The notes under the pieces: generated by a model
The model's database searches: none
What the model was told of the DNA's origin: nothing
What the model saw: only the letters and a program-made list of their open reading frames with translations
Origin: Mycobacterium sp.
GTDB lineage: Bacteria > Actinomycetota > Actinomycetes > Mycobacteriales > Mycobacteriaceae
Direction of reading: 5' to 3'
Length of the DNA stretch: 41,383 nt
Assembly: GCA_018882965.1 (NCBI GenBank)
Contig: VEQY01000025.1
Location: forward strand, 1 to 41,383
Translations under genes and position numbers: made by a program
Shown here: positions 1 through 9,130 of the stretch, piece by piece
Layout of the letters: each line of letters starts with the position of its first letter
Numbering within the stretch: position 1 is the first letter of the stretch

Positions 1-269
1 CGCTGTCCCGGCGGGGAACGCTGTGGAGCTACGCCGAGAACCGCTACCAGCCGCCGGCGCCCTACCCGCAGTCCGATTCGTTCGAACCGTTCGCGATCGC
101 GGCGGTGGAGCTGCCCGCGGAGGGCTTGATCGTGCTCGGCAAGGTGGTCTCCGGCACCCTGGCCGCCGATCTGCAGGTCGGCATGGACATGGAACTGACG
201 ACGATGCCGCTCTACACCGACGACGAGGGTGTCGAGCACAGCGTCTACGCCTGGCGGATCGCCTCGTGA
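1..269 (+). CDS. DUF35 OB-fold (acyl-CoA-associated) protein, 3' part only
   Basis: The window opens inside this gene; 88 codons are visible before TGA at 267-269. The visible part has the look of the OB-fold half of DUF35 proteins: an early stretch reading SYAENRYQPP, then IVLGKVVSG, a Gly-Met-rich turn and a final VYAWRIAS strand. DUF35 proteins usually have an N-terminal zinc ribbon, which would lie outside the window. They partner thiolase-like proteins, and the next gene is exactly that, starting inside this stop codon (GTGA overlap at 266-269). I infer an obligate two-subunit acyl-CoA enzyme. The family call rests on a partial sequence plus context. Confidence 0.75.
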   Translation, partial: LSRRGTLWSYAENRYQPPAPYPQSDSFEPFAIAAVELPAEGLIVLGKVVSGTLAADLQVGMDMELTTMPLYTDDEGVEHSVYAWRIAS

Positions 270-1465
270 GCGGGCGCGTCTACATTCTCGGCGCGGGCAT
301 GCACCCGTGGGGGAAGTGGGACGACCGCGACTTCACCGAGTACGGCGTCGTCGCGGCGCGGTCCGCACTGCGCGACGCCGGGCTGGACTGGCGCCAGATA
401 CAACTCGTCGCCGGCGCCGACACCATCCGCAACGGCTATCCCGGCTTCGTCGCCGGCGCCACCTTCGCCCAAAAGCTGGGCTGGACCGGCATCCCGGTGT
501 CCTCCAGCTACGCGGCCTGCGCGTCGGGCTCGCAGGCGCTGCAGTCGGCTCGTGCCCAGATTCTGGCCGGGCTGTGCGACGTGGCGCTGGTCGTGGGCGC
601 AGACAAGGCGCCGAAGGGATTCTTCGCGCCGGTCGGCGGTGAGCGGCGCAACGACCCGGACTGGCAGCGCTTCCATCTGATCGGCGCCACCAACCCGGTG
701 TACTTCGCGCTGCTGGCGCGCCGCCGCATGGCGCTCTACGGCGCGACCAGTGCCGACTTCGCCGCGGTGAAGGTGAAGAACGCCCGCCACGGGCTGAACA
801 ACCCGAACGCGCGCTACCGCAAGGAGACCACCGTCGCCGACGTGCTGGCCAGCAGCGTCGTATCCGATCCGCTGCACCTGCTGGACATCTGCGGAACCTC
901 CGACGGGGGCGCGGCCCTCGTCGTGGCCAGTGAGTCGTTCACCGAGAAGCACCTCGGGTCGACCAAGGGGGTGCCCTCGGTACGCGCGGTGTCGACCGCC
1001 ACCCCCAACTATCCGCAGCACCTGCCGGAGCTGCCCGACATCGCCACCGACTCCACCGCGACGGTGCCCGCACCCGATCGGGTGTTCAAGGATCACATCC
1101 TCGACACCGCCTACGCCGAGGCCGGCATCGGGCCCGAGGATCTGAGCCTGGCCGAGGTGTACGACCTATCCACCGCACTCGAACTGGACTGGTACGAGCA
1201 CCTCGGGTTGTGCCCCAAAGGCGAGGCCGAGGGCCTGCTGCGCTCGGGCGCCACCACGATCGGCGGGCGCGTGCCGGTGAACCCGTCGGGCGGGCTGGCC
1301 TGCTTCGGCGAGGCGATCCCCGCCCAGGCCATCGCCCAGGTCTGCGAGCTCACCTGGCAGCTGCGCGGGCAGGCCACCGGCCGGCAGGTGGAGGGCGCCA
1401 CTGTCGGCATCACGGCCAACCAGGGCCTGTTCGGTCACGGGTCCTCGGTGATCGTCGCCCGCTGA
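266..1465 (+). CDS. thiolase-fold protein of the lipid-transfer/SCPx type (Rv1627c-like)
   Basis: A 399-residue thiolase-fold protein. GTG 266 is chosen because it overlaps the DUF35 stop and begins at the first beta strand (VYILGAGMHPWG). The N-terminal half carries SSYAACASGSQ with Cys85 in the place of the thiolase nucleophile. The second half departs from degradative thiolases: the usual GHP-GATG loop is replaced by GGLACFGEAIPAQ (residues 342-354), and the segment where SCPx thiolases often have a His reads AEVYDLS with Tyr299. His391 lies in a C-terminal GHGSS. DUF35-paired thiolases include Ltp2-type steroid side-chain aldolases, so the reaction could be retro-aldol cleavage or acyl transfer rather than thiolysis. 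Substrate unknown. Confidence 0.85.
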   Translation: MSGRVYILGAGMHPWGKWDDRDFTEYGVVAARSALRDAGLDWRQIQLVAGADTIRNGYPGFVAGATFAQKLGWTGIPVSSSYAACASGSQALQSARAQILAGLCDVALVVGADKAPKGFFAPVGGERRNDPDWQRFHLIGATNPVYFALLARRRMALYGATSADFAAVKVKNARHGLNNPNARYRKETTVADVLASSVVSDPLHLLDICGTSDGGAALVVASESFTEKHLGSTKGVPSVRAVSTATPNYPQHLPELPDIATDSTATVPAPDRVFKDHILDTAYAEAGIGPEDLSLAEVYDLSTALELDWYEHLGLCPKGEAEGLLRSGATTIGGRVPVNPSGGLACFGEAIPAQAIAQVCELTWQLRGQATGRQVEGATVGITANQGLFGHGSSVIVAR

Positions 1466-1473
1466 GACGCCCG

Positions 1474-1734
1474 ATGCCACCGTCACCCCGCGACGACAAC
1501 GCGTCGGCGCCGACCGTGGTGGCGACCGTCAAACCCGGCAGCACGAAGGGGCCGCTGGTCGAGGTCGGCGATAACGGAGCGCTGACGGTCTACGTGCGCG
1601 AGCGGGCTGTCGAGGGCAGGGCGACGGAGGCGGCTATCCGCGTGATCGCCACCCACCTCGGTGTGCCCCGCAGCCGTGTGGAGCTGGTATCCGGCGCGAC
1701 GTCTCGGATCAAACGCTTCCGGGTTGTCGGCTAG
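1474..1734 (+). CDS. DUF167 (YggU-like) family protein
   Basis: A small 86-residue protein starting at ATG 1474, eight bases after the thiolase stop, so probably cotranscribed with it. It shows the DUF167 pattern: VVATVKPGSTKGPLVE near the N terminus, then LTVYVRERAVEGRATEAAI, and a C-terminal VELVSGATSRIKRFRV. Members are small soluble alpha/beta proteins of unknown biochemical function. The length is within the usual range of about 75-100 residues. It converges on the M20 peptidase gene with only 7 bases between the stop codons, and no terminator hairpin is evident between them. Confidence 0.85.
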   Translation: MPPSPRDDNASAPTVVATVKPGSTKGPLVEVGDNGALTVYVRERAVEGRATEAAIRVIATHLGVPRSRVELVSGATSRIKRFRVVG

Positions 1735-1741
1735 CCGTCGC

Positions 1742-3097
1742 TCAGCGCCACTGCACCTCGCTGCCGGCCGCGAAGGACAGCAGCGCATCGATGAACGTTT
1801 CGACCCCCCAGGTGAAGCCGTCGACCGGAATGCGCTCGTCGTCGCCGTGGAAAAGCTTGTTGAACACCACCTCGGACGAGAGTTTCACCGGCGCGAAGCC
1901 GTAGGTCTTGATGCCCAATTCGTTGAACCAGCGCGCGTCGGTCAAACCGGGGATCATGAAGGGGACGGCCGTACTGCCCGGGTCGGCCTTCTCCAGCGCC
2001 GATGCGAGATGCGCGAAGAACTCGTTGCGGTGGTCGACCACGGTCGGCGGGGCGCTCAGCACCATCTCCACGGTGAATCCGTCGCCGAGGTGCTTCCGCA
2101 CGATCTCATGGACCTGTTCAGGCGTATGGCCGGGAAGCACTCGGCAGTCCGCCATCAGGGTCGCCTCACCCGGGATGACGTTGATTTTCGATCCGGCCTC
2201 CAGCACCGTCGGGGAGATGGTGTCGTGCAGCAGGGCCCACAAGACGTTGGCCTCGTTGCGGTCGGGCAGCAGCCGCTGAATCACGAAATCGCCCACCCGG
2301 GGGTCGAGGATCCTGCGGAACACCGGGCGCGTCACCACGGGTAGCGCATCGGACACCGTGGTCACGAACTCGGTGACCACAGGCGTCGCGTGATGCGGGA
2401 AGATGCCCGGCCCAAGCTTCCGCAGCGCCTCTCCGAGAGCCTGAATCGCGTTCTGCTGCTGCGGCATGCTGCCGTGCCCTGGTTCCCCGTGCGCCGTGAT
2501 ACGCAGCCAGGCGAGCCCCTTCTCGGCCACCTGGATCGGGTAGAAGCGTCTGCCGTTCAGGTGCAGGGTGTAGCCGCCCAATTCGTTGACCGCGTACTCC
2601 GACTCCAGCCACTCCGGGAACCGCTCGACGAGAAAGCGGCTGCCGTGGGTGCAGCCCCCCTCCTCGTCGGCCACCGCGGCGAACACCAGGTCCCGCTCCA
2701 GCGGGATGTTCCGCCGCTTCGCCACCAGCATCGCCATCAATGCCATGGCGGTCATGTTCTTCATGTCGATGGCACCGCGACCGTACAGTTCGCCGTCGTG
2801 GACGACCGCCCCGAACGGGGGCTGACTCCAGCGGTCGGTGTCGGCGGGGACGACGTCGACGTGGGACGACATCAGTACGCCCGAAGATCGGGCCGCGCTG
2901 CCCTTACCCGGTAGGCGGGCGACCAGGTTCGCGCGGCCGGGTTCACTCTCGGCGACCTGGCAGGCGATGCCCTCCCGTTCGAGAACGCCCCGCAGGTAGT
3001 CGATGGCCAGGATTTCGTTGCCCGGCGGGTTCGTGGTGTCGAGGGCGAGCAGAGCCTGAAGATGAGACAGGGCCTCACTGGCTACCGGATGAGACAC
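1742..3097 (-). CDS. M20 family metallopeptidase / amidohydrolase
   Basis: A 451-residue zinc-dependent hydrolase of the M20 (ArgE/DapE/CPS1-like) family. Ligand motifs are in order: SSHVDVVPAD (His79), GRGAIDMKN (Asp111), ADEEGG with Glu145/146 as base and ligand, and a late LFHGDDERIP supplying the last His. The dimerisation domain is the middle third. The start is GTG 3097, with GGAGG seven bases upstream; the overlapping ATG two bases further up is in another frame. It begins 23 bases after livF in the same direction, so it is probably the last gene of the ABC transporter operon. A role in cleaving an imported peptide or N-acyl amino acid is inferred. No signal peptide is seen, so it is cytoplasmic. 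Confidence 0.9.
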   Translation of the reverse strand: MSHPVASEALSHLQALLALDTTNPPGNEILAIDYLRGVLEREGIACQVAESEPGRANLVARLPGKGSAARSSGVLMSSHVDVVPADTDRWSQPPFGAVVHDGELYGRGAIDMKNMTAMALMAMLVAKRRNIPLERDLVFAAVADEEGGCTHGSRFLVERFPEWLESEYAVNELGGYTLHLNGRRFYPIQVAEKGLAWLRITAHGEPGHGSMPQQQNAIQALGEALRKLGPGIFPHHATPVVTEFVTTVSDALPVVTRPVFRRILDPRVGDFVIQRLLPDRNEANVLWALLHDTISPTVLEAGSKINVIPGEATLMADCRVLPGHTPEQVHEIVRKHLGDGFTVEMVLSAPPTVVDHRNEFFAHLASALEKADPGSTAVPFMIPGLTDARWFNELGIKTYGFAPVKLSSEVVFNKLFHGDDERIPVDGFTWGVETFIDALLSFAAGSEVQWR

Positions 3098-3120
3098 ATC
3101 AATTCCTCCCTGCTACGACG

Positions 3121-3864
3121 TCAGGCGACGCCCAGATAGGCCGCTCGGACACTGTCATCAGCGAGCAGGTCGGCGGCGGTTCCGTCGCGGGTGACGTTCC
3201 CGGTTTCCAGGATGTAGGCGCGATCGGAGCACCGCAACGCCTGGGCGGCGTTCTGCTCGACCAGCAGAATGGTGGTCCCCTGGGCGTTGATCTCGGCGAT
3301 GATGGCGAAGATCTGCGAGATCACCATGGGGGCCAGGCCCATCGACGGCTCGTCCAGCAGGAGCACCCGCGGCCGGGCCATCAATGCGCGGGCAATGGCC
3401 AGCATCTGCTGCTCGCCGCCGGACAGCGTGCCGCCCACCTGGTCACGGCGCTCCGCGAGCCGCGGAAAAGTCTCGAACAACCACTCGAGCGTTCGGTCGT
3501 GGTCGGCTTTGGACTCGAACTTGCGCCCGTAGCAGCCCATTTCGAGATTCTCGGTCACGGTCATACCCGGAAAGATGCCGCGGCCCTCCGGTGCCTGGAC
3601 GAGCCCGTCCCGCGCGCGCTGGTGGGCCTTCACCTTGGTGATGTCGCGGCCGCCGAACCAGACCGATCCGGCTGACACCGGGCGTAAGCCGGAGATGGCC
3701 CGCATAAGGGTGGTCTTTCCCGCACCGTTGGAGCCCAGCAGAGTCACCAACTCACCCTCGCGCACGGTTAGCGAGACACCGTGCAGCGCCTCGATTCGGC
3801 CGTAGTGGACGACGACATCGCGGACCTCGAGCACGGGCGGCGCGACATTCTCAGGACTGGTCAT
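3121..3864 (-). CDS. livF: branched-chain amino acid-type ABC transporter ATPase LivF
   Basis: A 247-residue ATPase subunit of a hydrophobic amino acid (HAAT) transporter. The Walker A motif GSNGAGKTT is at about 44-52, the signature LSGGEQQM at 147-154 and the Walker B LLLDEP at 168-173. The QAPEGRGIFPGMTV segment after the Q-loop region is characteristic of LivF rather than LivG. ATG 3864 overlaps the end of livG by 14 bases, indicating coupled translation. It would pair with LivG as the second nucleotide-binding domain at the membrane. Length is typical of the family (about 235-250 residues). Confidence 0.93.
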   Translation of the reverse strand: MTSPENVAPPVLEVRDVVVHYGRIEALHGVSLTVREGELVTLLGSNGAGKTTLMRAISGLRPVSAGSVWFGGRDITKVKAHQRARDGLVQAPEGRGIFPGMTVTENLEMGCYGRKFESKADHDRTLEWLFETFPRLAERRDQVGGTLSGGEQQMLAIARALMARPRVLLLDEPSMGLAPMVISQIFAIIAEINAQGTTILLVEQNAAQALRCSDRAYILETGNVTRDGTAADLLADDSVRAAYLGVA

Positions 3865-4623
3865 CAGGTATCCCCAGGTAGGCGGCGATCACGGCAGGAT
3901 CCTCGCGGATCTCGTCAGGCGGACCGTCGGCGATCTTTCGGCCGAACTCCAGGACGACGATCCGGTCGGTCACTCCCATGACCAGACGCATGTCGTGCTC
4001 GATGAGCAGAACGGTGTATCCCTCGTCGCGGATGTTTCGGATGAGTTCGATCAGGGCGGCTTTTTCGCGGGGATTGAACCCGGCCGCCGGCTCGTCGAGG
4101 CACAGCAGCTTCGGTCCGGTGGCCAGCGCGCGGGCGATCTCGAGCCGCCGCTGATCACCGTAGGAGAGATTCTTGGCCTTCTCCTCACTTCGGTGCGCGA
4201 TACCGACGAACTCCAGCAGGGCGACCGACCGTTCCACCGCCTCGTGCTCCTCGCGGCGATGCCGCGGGGAGCGCACGATCGCACCGGGGACCGAGGTGTG
4301 ATGCCGGGCGTCTGTCCCGACCGCGACGTTCTCCAACGCGGTCATCTCACCCCAGAGCCGGATGTTCTGGAAGGTCCGGGCAATACCCAGCTTGGTTATC
4401 TGGTGGCGCTTGCGTCGACCGAGGGTCTCGCCGTCGAAAACCACCGAACCCGCGGTGGGTCTGTAGACACCGGTTATCGCGTTGAAGCAGGTTGTCTTAC
4501 CTGCTCCATTGGGTCCGATCAATCCGAGGATCTCGCCGCGCTGGATCGAGAAACTCACCGCGTCCAGGGCCGTGAGTCCGCCAAACTTGACGGTCAGGTC
4601 GGTTGCCTCCAAGAGCGCCGCGG

Positions 4624-4627
<4 letters not shown>
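3851..4627 (-). CDS. livG: branched-chain amino acid-type ABC transporter ATPase LivG
   Basis: A 258-residue HAAT-family ATPase. Walker [10 protein letters not shown] is at 38-46, the Q-loop segment [15 protein letters not shown] follows, the signature is [15 protein letters not shown] (154-168) and Walker [13 protein letters not shown] begins at 175; the last two are typical of LivG. The protein ends in the LivG-like C-terminal extension ([16 protein letters not shown]). GTG 4627 overlaps the livM stop (GTGA). It contains a mid-protein segment rich in Arg, His and Glu (about 108-132) that is longer than in many homologues. It works with LivF to energise the LivHM channel. Confidence 0.93.
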
Positions 4628-5780
<1,153 letters not shown>

Positions 5781-5784
<4 letters not shown>

Positions 5785-6818
5785 GCGCGGGCCCGCCCGA
5801 GGCTCTCACCGAGGATTCCGGTGGGCCTGATCAGCAGCACCAGGACCAGCAGGACGAAGGCGACCACGTCACGCCACTGGGTGCCGAACAGCGCCTGGCC
5901 ATAGTTCTCCATGATGCCCAGCAGGAGGCCGCCGAGAAGCGCACCGCGTAGATTCCCGATCCCGCCCAGGACCGCGGCGGAGAAGGCCTTGATGCCCAAC
6001 AGGAAGCCGCCGGAGTAGATGATGCCCTGAGGCACCCGCAGGGTGTAGAGCAGCGCTGCCGCACCGGCGAGGATGCCCCCGATGAGGAAGGTGCGGGCGA
6101 TTATCCGCTCCCGGGAAACACCCATCAGGGTGGCGGTGTCCGGATCCTGCGCCACCGCACGGATGCCGCGGCCGAATCGGGTGCGGTTGATCACCAGGTC
6201 GGTCAGCAGCGCGAGCACCAGCGCGGAGGCGACGATGACCAGTGTCACGTTGGTGACGGTGGCCCCGAAGATCTCGAACTGGGTCCGCGGCTGTACCAGG
6301 ATGATCGGCTGCTGTGCGTTGCTTCCTCCGTAGCCCGGGAGGATCTTGGGCAGGATGAAGTGGACGAATTCCTGCAGCACGAAGGACATTCCGATGGCGG
6401 TGATGAGGAAGGTCAGAGGGCGCGCGTTGCGCCGGCGTAGCGGGCGGTATGCCACAGCCTCCAACCCGACCGCTGACGCCCCCGACACCACCATCGCGAA
6501 AAGCATCGCAGCCCCGAGGTACACGACGGTCATCGTCACGCCCAGGCTGTAGGCATTGCCGCTCGGCGCGAAGCCCAGGATCATGTCCAGGCACAGGTAG
6601 GCGCCGAACATGCCCAGCATGAAGATCTCGGAATGCGCGAAGTTGATCAGGCGCAGTACCCCGAACACCAGCGTGTAGCCCACCGCGACCAGCGCGTAGA
6701 TGGCGCCCCAGGCCAGCCCGTCAATGGTGAACTGCCAGAAACCTTCCCGCAGATTCTCGACATTGAAACCGATGTCACCGGCCAGCCAGCTGTGCTGGAA
6801 GAGACCCTGGCCGATCAT
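5781..6818 (-). CDS. livH: branched-chain amino acid-type ABC transporter permease LivH
   Basis: A 345-residue permease. After a 30-residue leader it carries the typical LivH opening GLAWGAIYALVAVGYTLVFG followed by LRLINFAHSEIFMLG, and later TRFGRGIRAVAQDPDTA, the loop that contacts the ATPases. It is some 40 residues longer than the average LivH, mainly through an external loop near residues 150-175 (PKILPGYGGSNAQQP). ATG 6818 is preceded by GAGGAG at a suitable distance. The next gene, livM, starts inside its stop codon. The 72-base gap to livJ on the upstream side is the largest within the transporter cluster. Confidence 0.92.
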
Positions 6819-6890
6819 CCGACTCCTCGCGTCGCTCCTGGGACTGCAGCCGAACCGCCGCCGGGTCCCGGTAGCGCCCCGTGGAACGAC

Positions 6891-8129
6891 CTATTGAACC
6901 TTGTAGATCCAGATCAGGGTCGTGGTGAGCTCACCTGTGTCGTTCCACTGATACTTGCGGGCGACTCCTTGCCCGTCGTATGAGCGAACGAATTCCAGCA
7001 GAGCGTCCCGAGTGGTGGCACCGGAGCTGATGCCCTTGGCCAGGATGGTGCCGAGGTCATAGCCCTCCGTGCTGTAGGTGCCCGGAGCCTGGTTGAACTT
7101 CTTGGTGTACTCATCTGCGAAGGCGGCTGATGCAGGACCACATGGGCAGGACAACACGGCATCCTTGGATGCATTGCCGGCCTGCTTGACGAATTCCGGG
7201 TCCTTGGTGCCGTCGGCGCTGACGAATTTGCCGGTGAAGCCGCCGTCACGCAGCTGCTGGACGAAGGGCGCGGCTTCGGCGTAGTACCCGCTGAAGAACA
7301 CCGAGTCCGGCGACTGCTCCTTGATCTGGGTCACCGCCGCGGAGAAGTCCTTGTCACCTTTCTTCACCGAGATGTTGCAGGCCTGATCGGCCAGCGATCC
7401 CAGGGTGTCCCGGACGGCCTTGGCCAGGCCGCTGCCGTAGTCGGTGCTGTCGTCGACGACGCAGACCTTCTTGTCGCCGATGGTGTTCTTCATGTAGTTG
7501 GCGACCGACGGACCCTGGACGCCGTCGTTGGCCAGACCCCGGAAGAAGGTCTTCCAGCCTTGCTCGGACAGCGTGACGTTGGTGGCCGAGGCCGTGACGG
7601 AGACCAAGCCCGCCTGATCGAAAACGCCTCCGGTGGCTTTGGTCTCTCCGGAGAATGCCGGCCCGACCAGTCCGACGATGGATGCGTCATCCACGATCTG
7701 CGGGGCGATCGCGGTCGCCTTCTGCGGATCGCCCTCGGTGTCGAAGGGCTTCAGCTCGATCTGACAGCCCGGGTTGGCGGCGTTGTGCTTGTCGATCGCC
7801 AGCTGGACGCCGTTTTTGATGTTGATGCCCAGCGCGGCATCGGGGCCGTTGAGAGCGCCGGCCATCGCGATCGCCACCGGCTCACAGGTGGCGGTGCCGT
7901 CGCCGGCCGGGTCGACCGGTGCGGCTCCGGCCTGGGCGGGGATCGCAGCGCCGTTGCCGTCGATCTGGACCTGCTCGACGATCGCGAGGTCGGTCGCGGC
8001 TTCGCCCTGGGCGGCGGTCGTGCCCGCCGCGGAGTCGCCGGTGGGTTTGGGCTGACTGCAGCCTGCGACGCCCAGCAGTGCCAGCGCCGAGATCATCGCG
8101 ATTGTGTTGCGGGTAGCCGAACCGTGCAC
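6891..8129 (-). CDS. livJ: ABC transporter substrate-binding lipoprotein, LivJ-like
   Basis: A 412-residue periplasmic-binding-protein type I (LivJ/AmiC fold) lipoprotein. A signal peptide ends in the lipobox GVAGC, so Cys24 should be lipidated by Lgt, which is encoded in this same window. A low-complexity Ala/Thr/Gln linker follows, then the fold proper (PVAIAMAGALNGPDAALG onward) with VGPAFSGETKA, the segment lining the ligand site in the family. GTG 8129 is preferred over TTG 8135 because GGAGG lies six bases before it and abuts the TTG. The ligand cannot be told from sequence: HAAT binding proteins take branched-chain amino acids, amides or urea. pdtaR ends 58 bases upstream on the same strand. 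Confidence 0.9.
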   Translation of the reverse strand: MHGSATRNTIAMISALALLGVAGCSQPKPTGDSAAGTTAAQGEAATDLAIVEQVQIDGNGAAIPAQAGAAPVDPAGDGTATCEPVAIAMAGALNGPDAALGINIKNGVQLAIDKHNAANPGCQIELKPFDTEGDPQKATAIAPQIVDDASIVGLVGPAFSGETKATGGVFDQAGLVSVTASATNVTLSEQGWKTFFRGLANDGVQGPSVANYMKNTIGDKKVCVVDDSTDYGSGLAKAVRDTLGSLADQACNISVKKGDKDFSAAVTQIKEQSPDSVFFSGYYAEAAPFVQQLRDGGFTGKFVSADGTKDPEFVKQAGNASKDAVLSCPCGPASAAFADEYTKKFNQAPGTYSTEGYDLGTILAKGISSGATTRDALLEFVRSYDGQGVARKYQWNDTGELTTTLIWIYKVQ

Positions 8130-8187
8130 GCTCAACCTCCGGGGTCACTCGATGTTGCTGGTGTCACAGGATGCCACACGCGGCGGG

Positions 8188-8805
8188 TCAGGGCGCGTCG
8201 TCGGGGGTTTCCATCGAATCCAGCACGACCTGGGCAACCCGTTTCATGCTGGTGCGGCGGTCCATGGCCGCCCTGCGAATCCAGCTGAAGGCCTCCGGCT
8301 CGGTCATCGCGTGCCTGACTTGCAGCAAACCCTTCGCCCGTTCGACGAGTTTGCGGGTCTCCAACCGGTCGGTGAGGTCGGCGACCTCCCGCTCGAGCTC
8401 GGCGATTTCGCCGAAGCGGCTGACGGCCAACTCGATGGCGGGAACGAGGTCGGAAATCGAGAATGGCTTGACCAGATACGCCATCGCGCCTGCGTCGCGC
8501 GCCCTCTCCACGAGGTCCCGCTGACTGAACGCGGTCAGCACGACGATCGGCGCGATGCGCTTGGTGGCGATCTCAGCCGCGGCGTCGATACCGTCGCGGC
8601 GAGGCATCTTGACATCCATGATGACCAGGTCCGGTCGCAGGCTCTCGGCAAGGTCGACGGCCTCCTGACCGTCACCTGCCTCACCAACCACCTCATAGCC
8701 TTCGTCGCGCAGCATCTCGGCGAGGTCCAGCCTGATCAGCGCCTCGTCTTCGGCGATCAGGACGCGCCGCCCGGGCGCCGCGCTGGCGTCGGTCGGTTCG
8801 GTCAC
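8188..8805 (-). CDS. pdtaR: ANTAR-domain response regulator PdtaR (Rv1626-like)
   Basis: A 205-residue two-component regulator with an output domain that binds RNA. The receiver domain (about 14-130) has the acidic pair at Asp20-Glu21, the phosphoacceptor Asp64 in VIMDVKMP, Thr91 and Lys113 (VKPFS). The ANTAR domain (about 137-198) contains TRKLVERAKGLLQVRHAMTE cut here at its conserved Ala-Lys-Gly core and AFSWIRRAAMDRR. GTG 8805 gives the same length I recall for Rv1626; longer upstream starts would add unrelated residues. There is no clear ribosome site, and a -10-like CAGAAT ends seven bases before the GTG, so the mRNA may be leaderless. The partner kinase PdtaS is not in this window. Confidence 0.93.
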   Translation of the reverse strand: MTEPTDASAAPGRRVLIAEDEALIRLDLAEMLRDEGYEVVGEAGDGQEAVDLAESLRPDLVIMDVKMPRRDGIDAAAEIATKRIAPIVVLTAFSQRDLVERARDAGAMAYLVKPFSISDLVPAIELAVSRFGEIAELEREVADLTDRLETRKLVERAKGLLQVRHAMTEPEAFSWIRRAAMDRRTSMKRVAQVVLDSMETPDDAP

Positions 8806-8858
8806 AGGCCCATTCTGGCTCAATTGACCCGTGCCGTGTCGGCAGCGGCGGCATCCTC

Positions 8859-8864
8859 TATCGT
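8859..8864 (+). promoter_or_regulatory. possible -10 element for the tRNA gene
   Basis: TATCGT fits the mycobacterial TANNNT -10 pattern and would start transcription near 8871, about 18 bases before the mature tRNA 5' end at 8889. A TTGACC lies at 8824-8829, but the 29-base spacing is too long for it to be the matching -35. Confidence 0.35.
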
Positions 8865-8888
8865 TGGGCAGCGCTGCGGATGCCGGCC

Positions 8889-8962
8889 GCCCTCGTATCC
8901 CAATTGGCAGAGGAAACGGATTCAAAACCCGTGCAGTGTGAGTTCGAGTCTCACCGAGGGCA
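8889..8962 (+). tRNA. tRNA with CAA anticodon (tRNA-Leu), short variable loop
   Basis: A 74-base cloverleaf. The acceptor stem GCCCTCG (8889-8895) pairs fully with CGAGGGC (8955-8961), with discriminator A8962 and no encoded CCA. The D stem is three pairs (8898-8900 with 8912-8914) and the loop includes GG at 8906-8907. The anticodon loop TTCAAAA (8921-8927) gives anticodon CAA at 8923-8925. The anticodon stem has four good pairs and an A-C mismatch next to the loop. The T arm GTGAG/CTCAC with TTCGAGT is perfect. The variable region is only five bases (8933-8937), whereas leucine tRNAs are class II with a long extra arm. The anticodon says Leu, but aminoacylation identity is uncertain. Confidence 0.88.
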
Positions 8963-9112
8963 CTCGTCAGTCACCCACTCCCGTCGAGGTGAGCGAGCCC
9001 CTGATTACTCCGCGCTCCGCGCCGACGCCGGCGACCGCGACTCCGCCCACGAGCTGGCCGAGCGACTGACCCGGATTATTCCCACCATAGAAAGCTGAAC
9101 TTTTCCTGAGTC

Positions 9113-9118
9113 TATGAT
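9113..9118 (+). promoter_or_regulatory. possible -10 element of the Gly-rich peptide gene
   Basis: TATGAT matches TATAAT at five of six positions and overlaps the first bases of the palindrome at 9116-9130. Transcription would start near 9125, leaving only a few bases before GTG 9131. No convincing -35 was found. Confidence 0.4.
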
Positions 9119-9130
9119 ACCGTCGGTATC
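9116..9130. promoter_or_regulatory. perfect inverted repeat before the Gly-rich peptide gene (possible operator)
   Basis: GATACC (9116-9121) and GGTATC (9125-9130) are perfect inverted copies separated by GTC. The element overlaps the possible -10 and ends directly at GTG 9131, a position suited to a repressor site. No regulator gene of an obvious matching type lies next to it, so the binding protein is unknown. Confidence 0.45.

Noticed and set aside
245..1096. Long open frame opposite the thiolase gene
   Set aside because: It is the high-GC shadow of the thiolase: it has no family motif and no upstream ribosome site, and the plus strand encodes clear thiolase motifs throughout.
8130..8187. 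Possible ANTAR-target hairpins or terminator between pdtaR and livJ
   Set aside because: Only weak four-base pairings were found, without the paired six-base loops expected of ANTAR targets.
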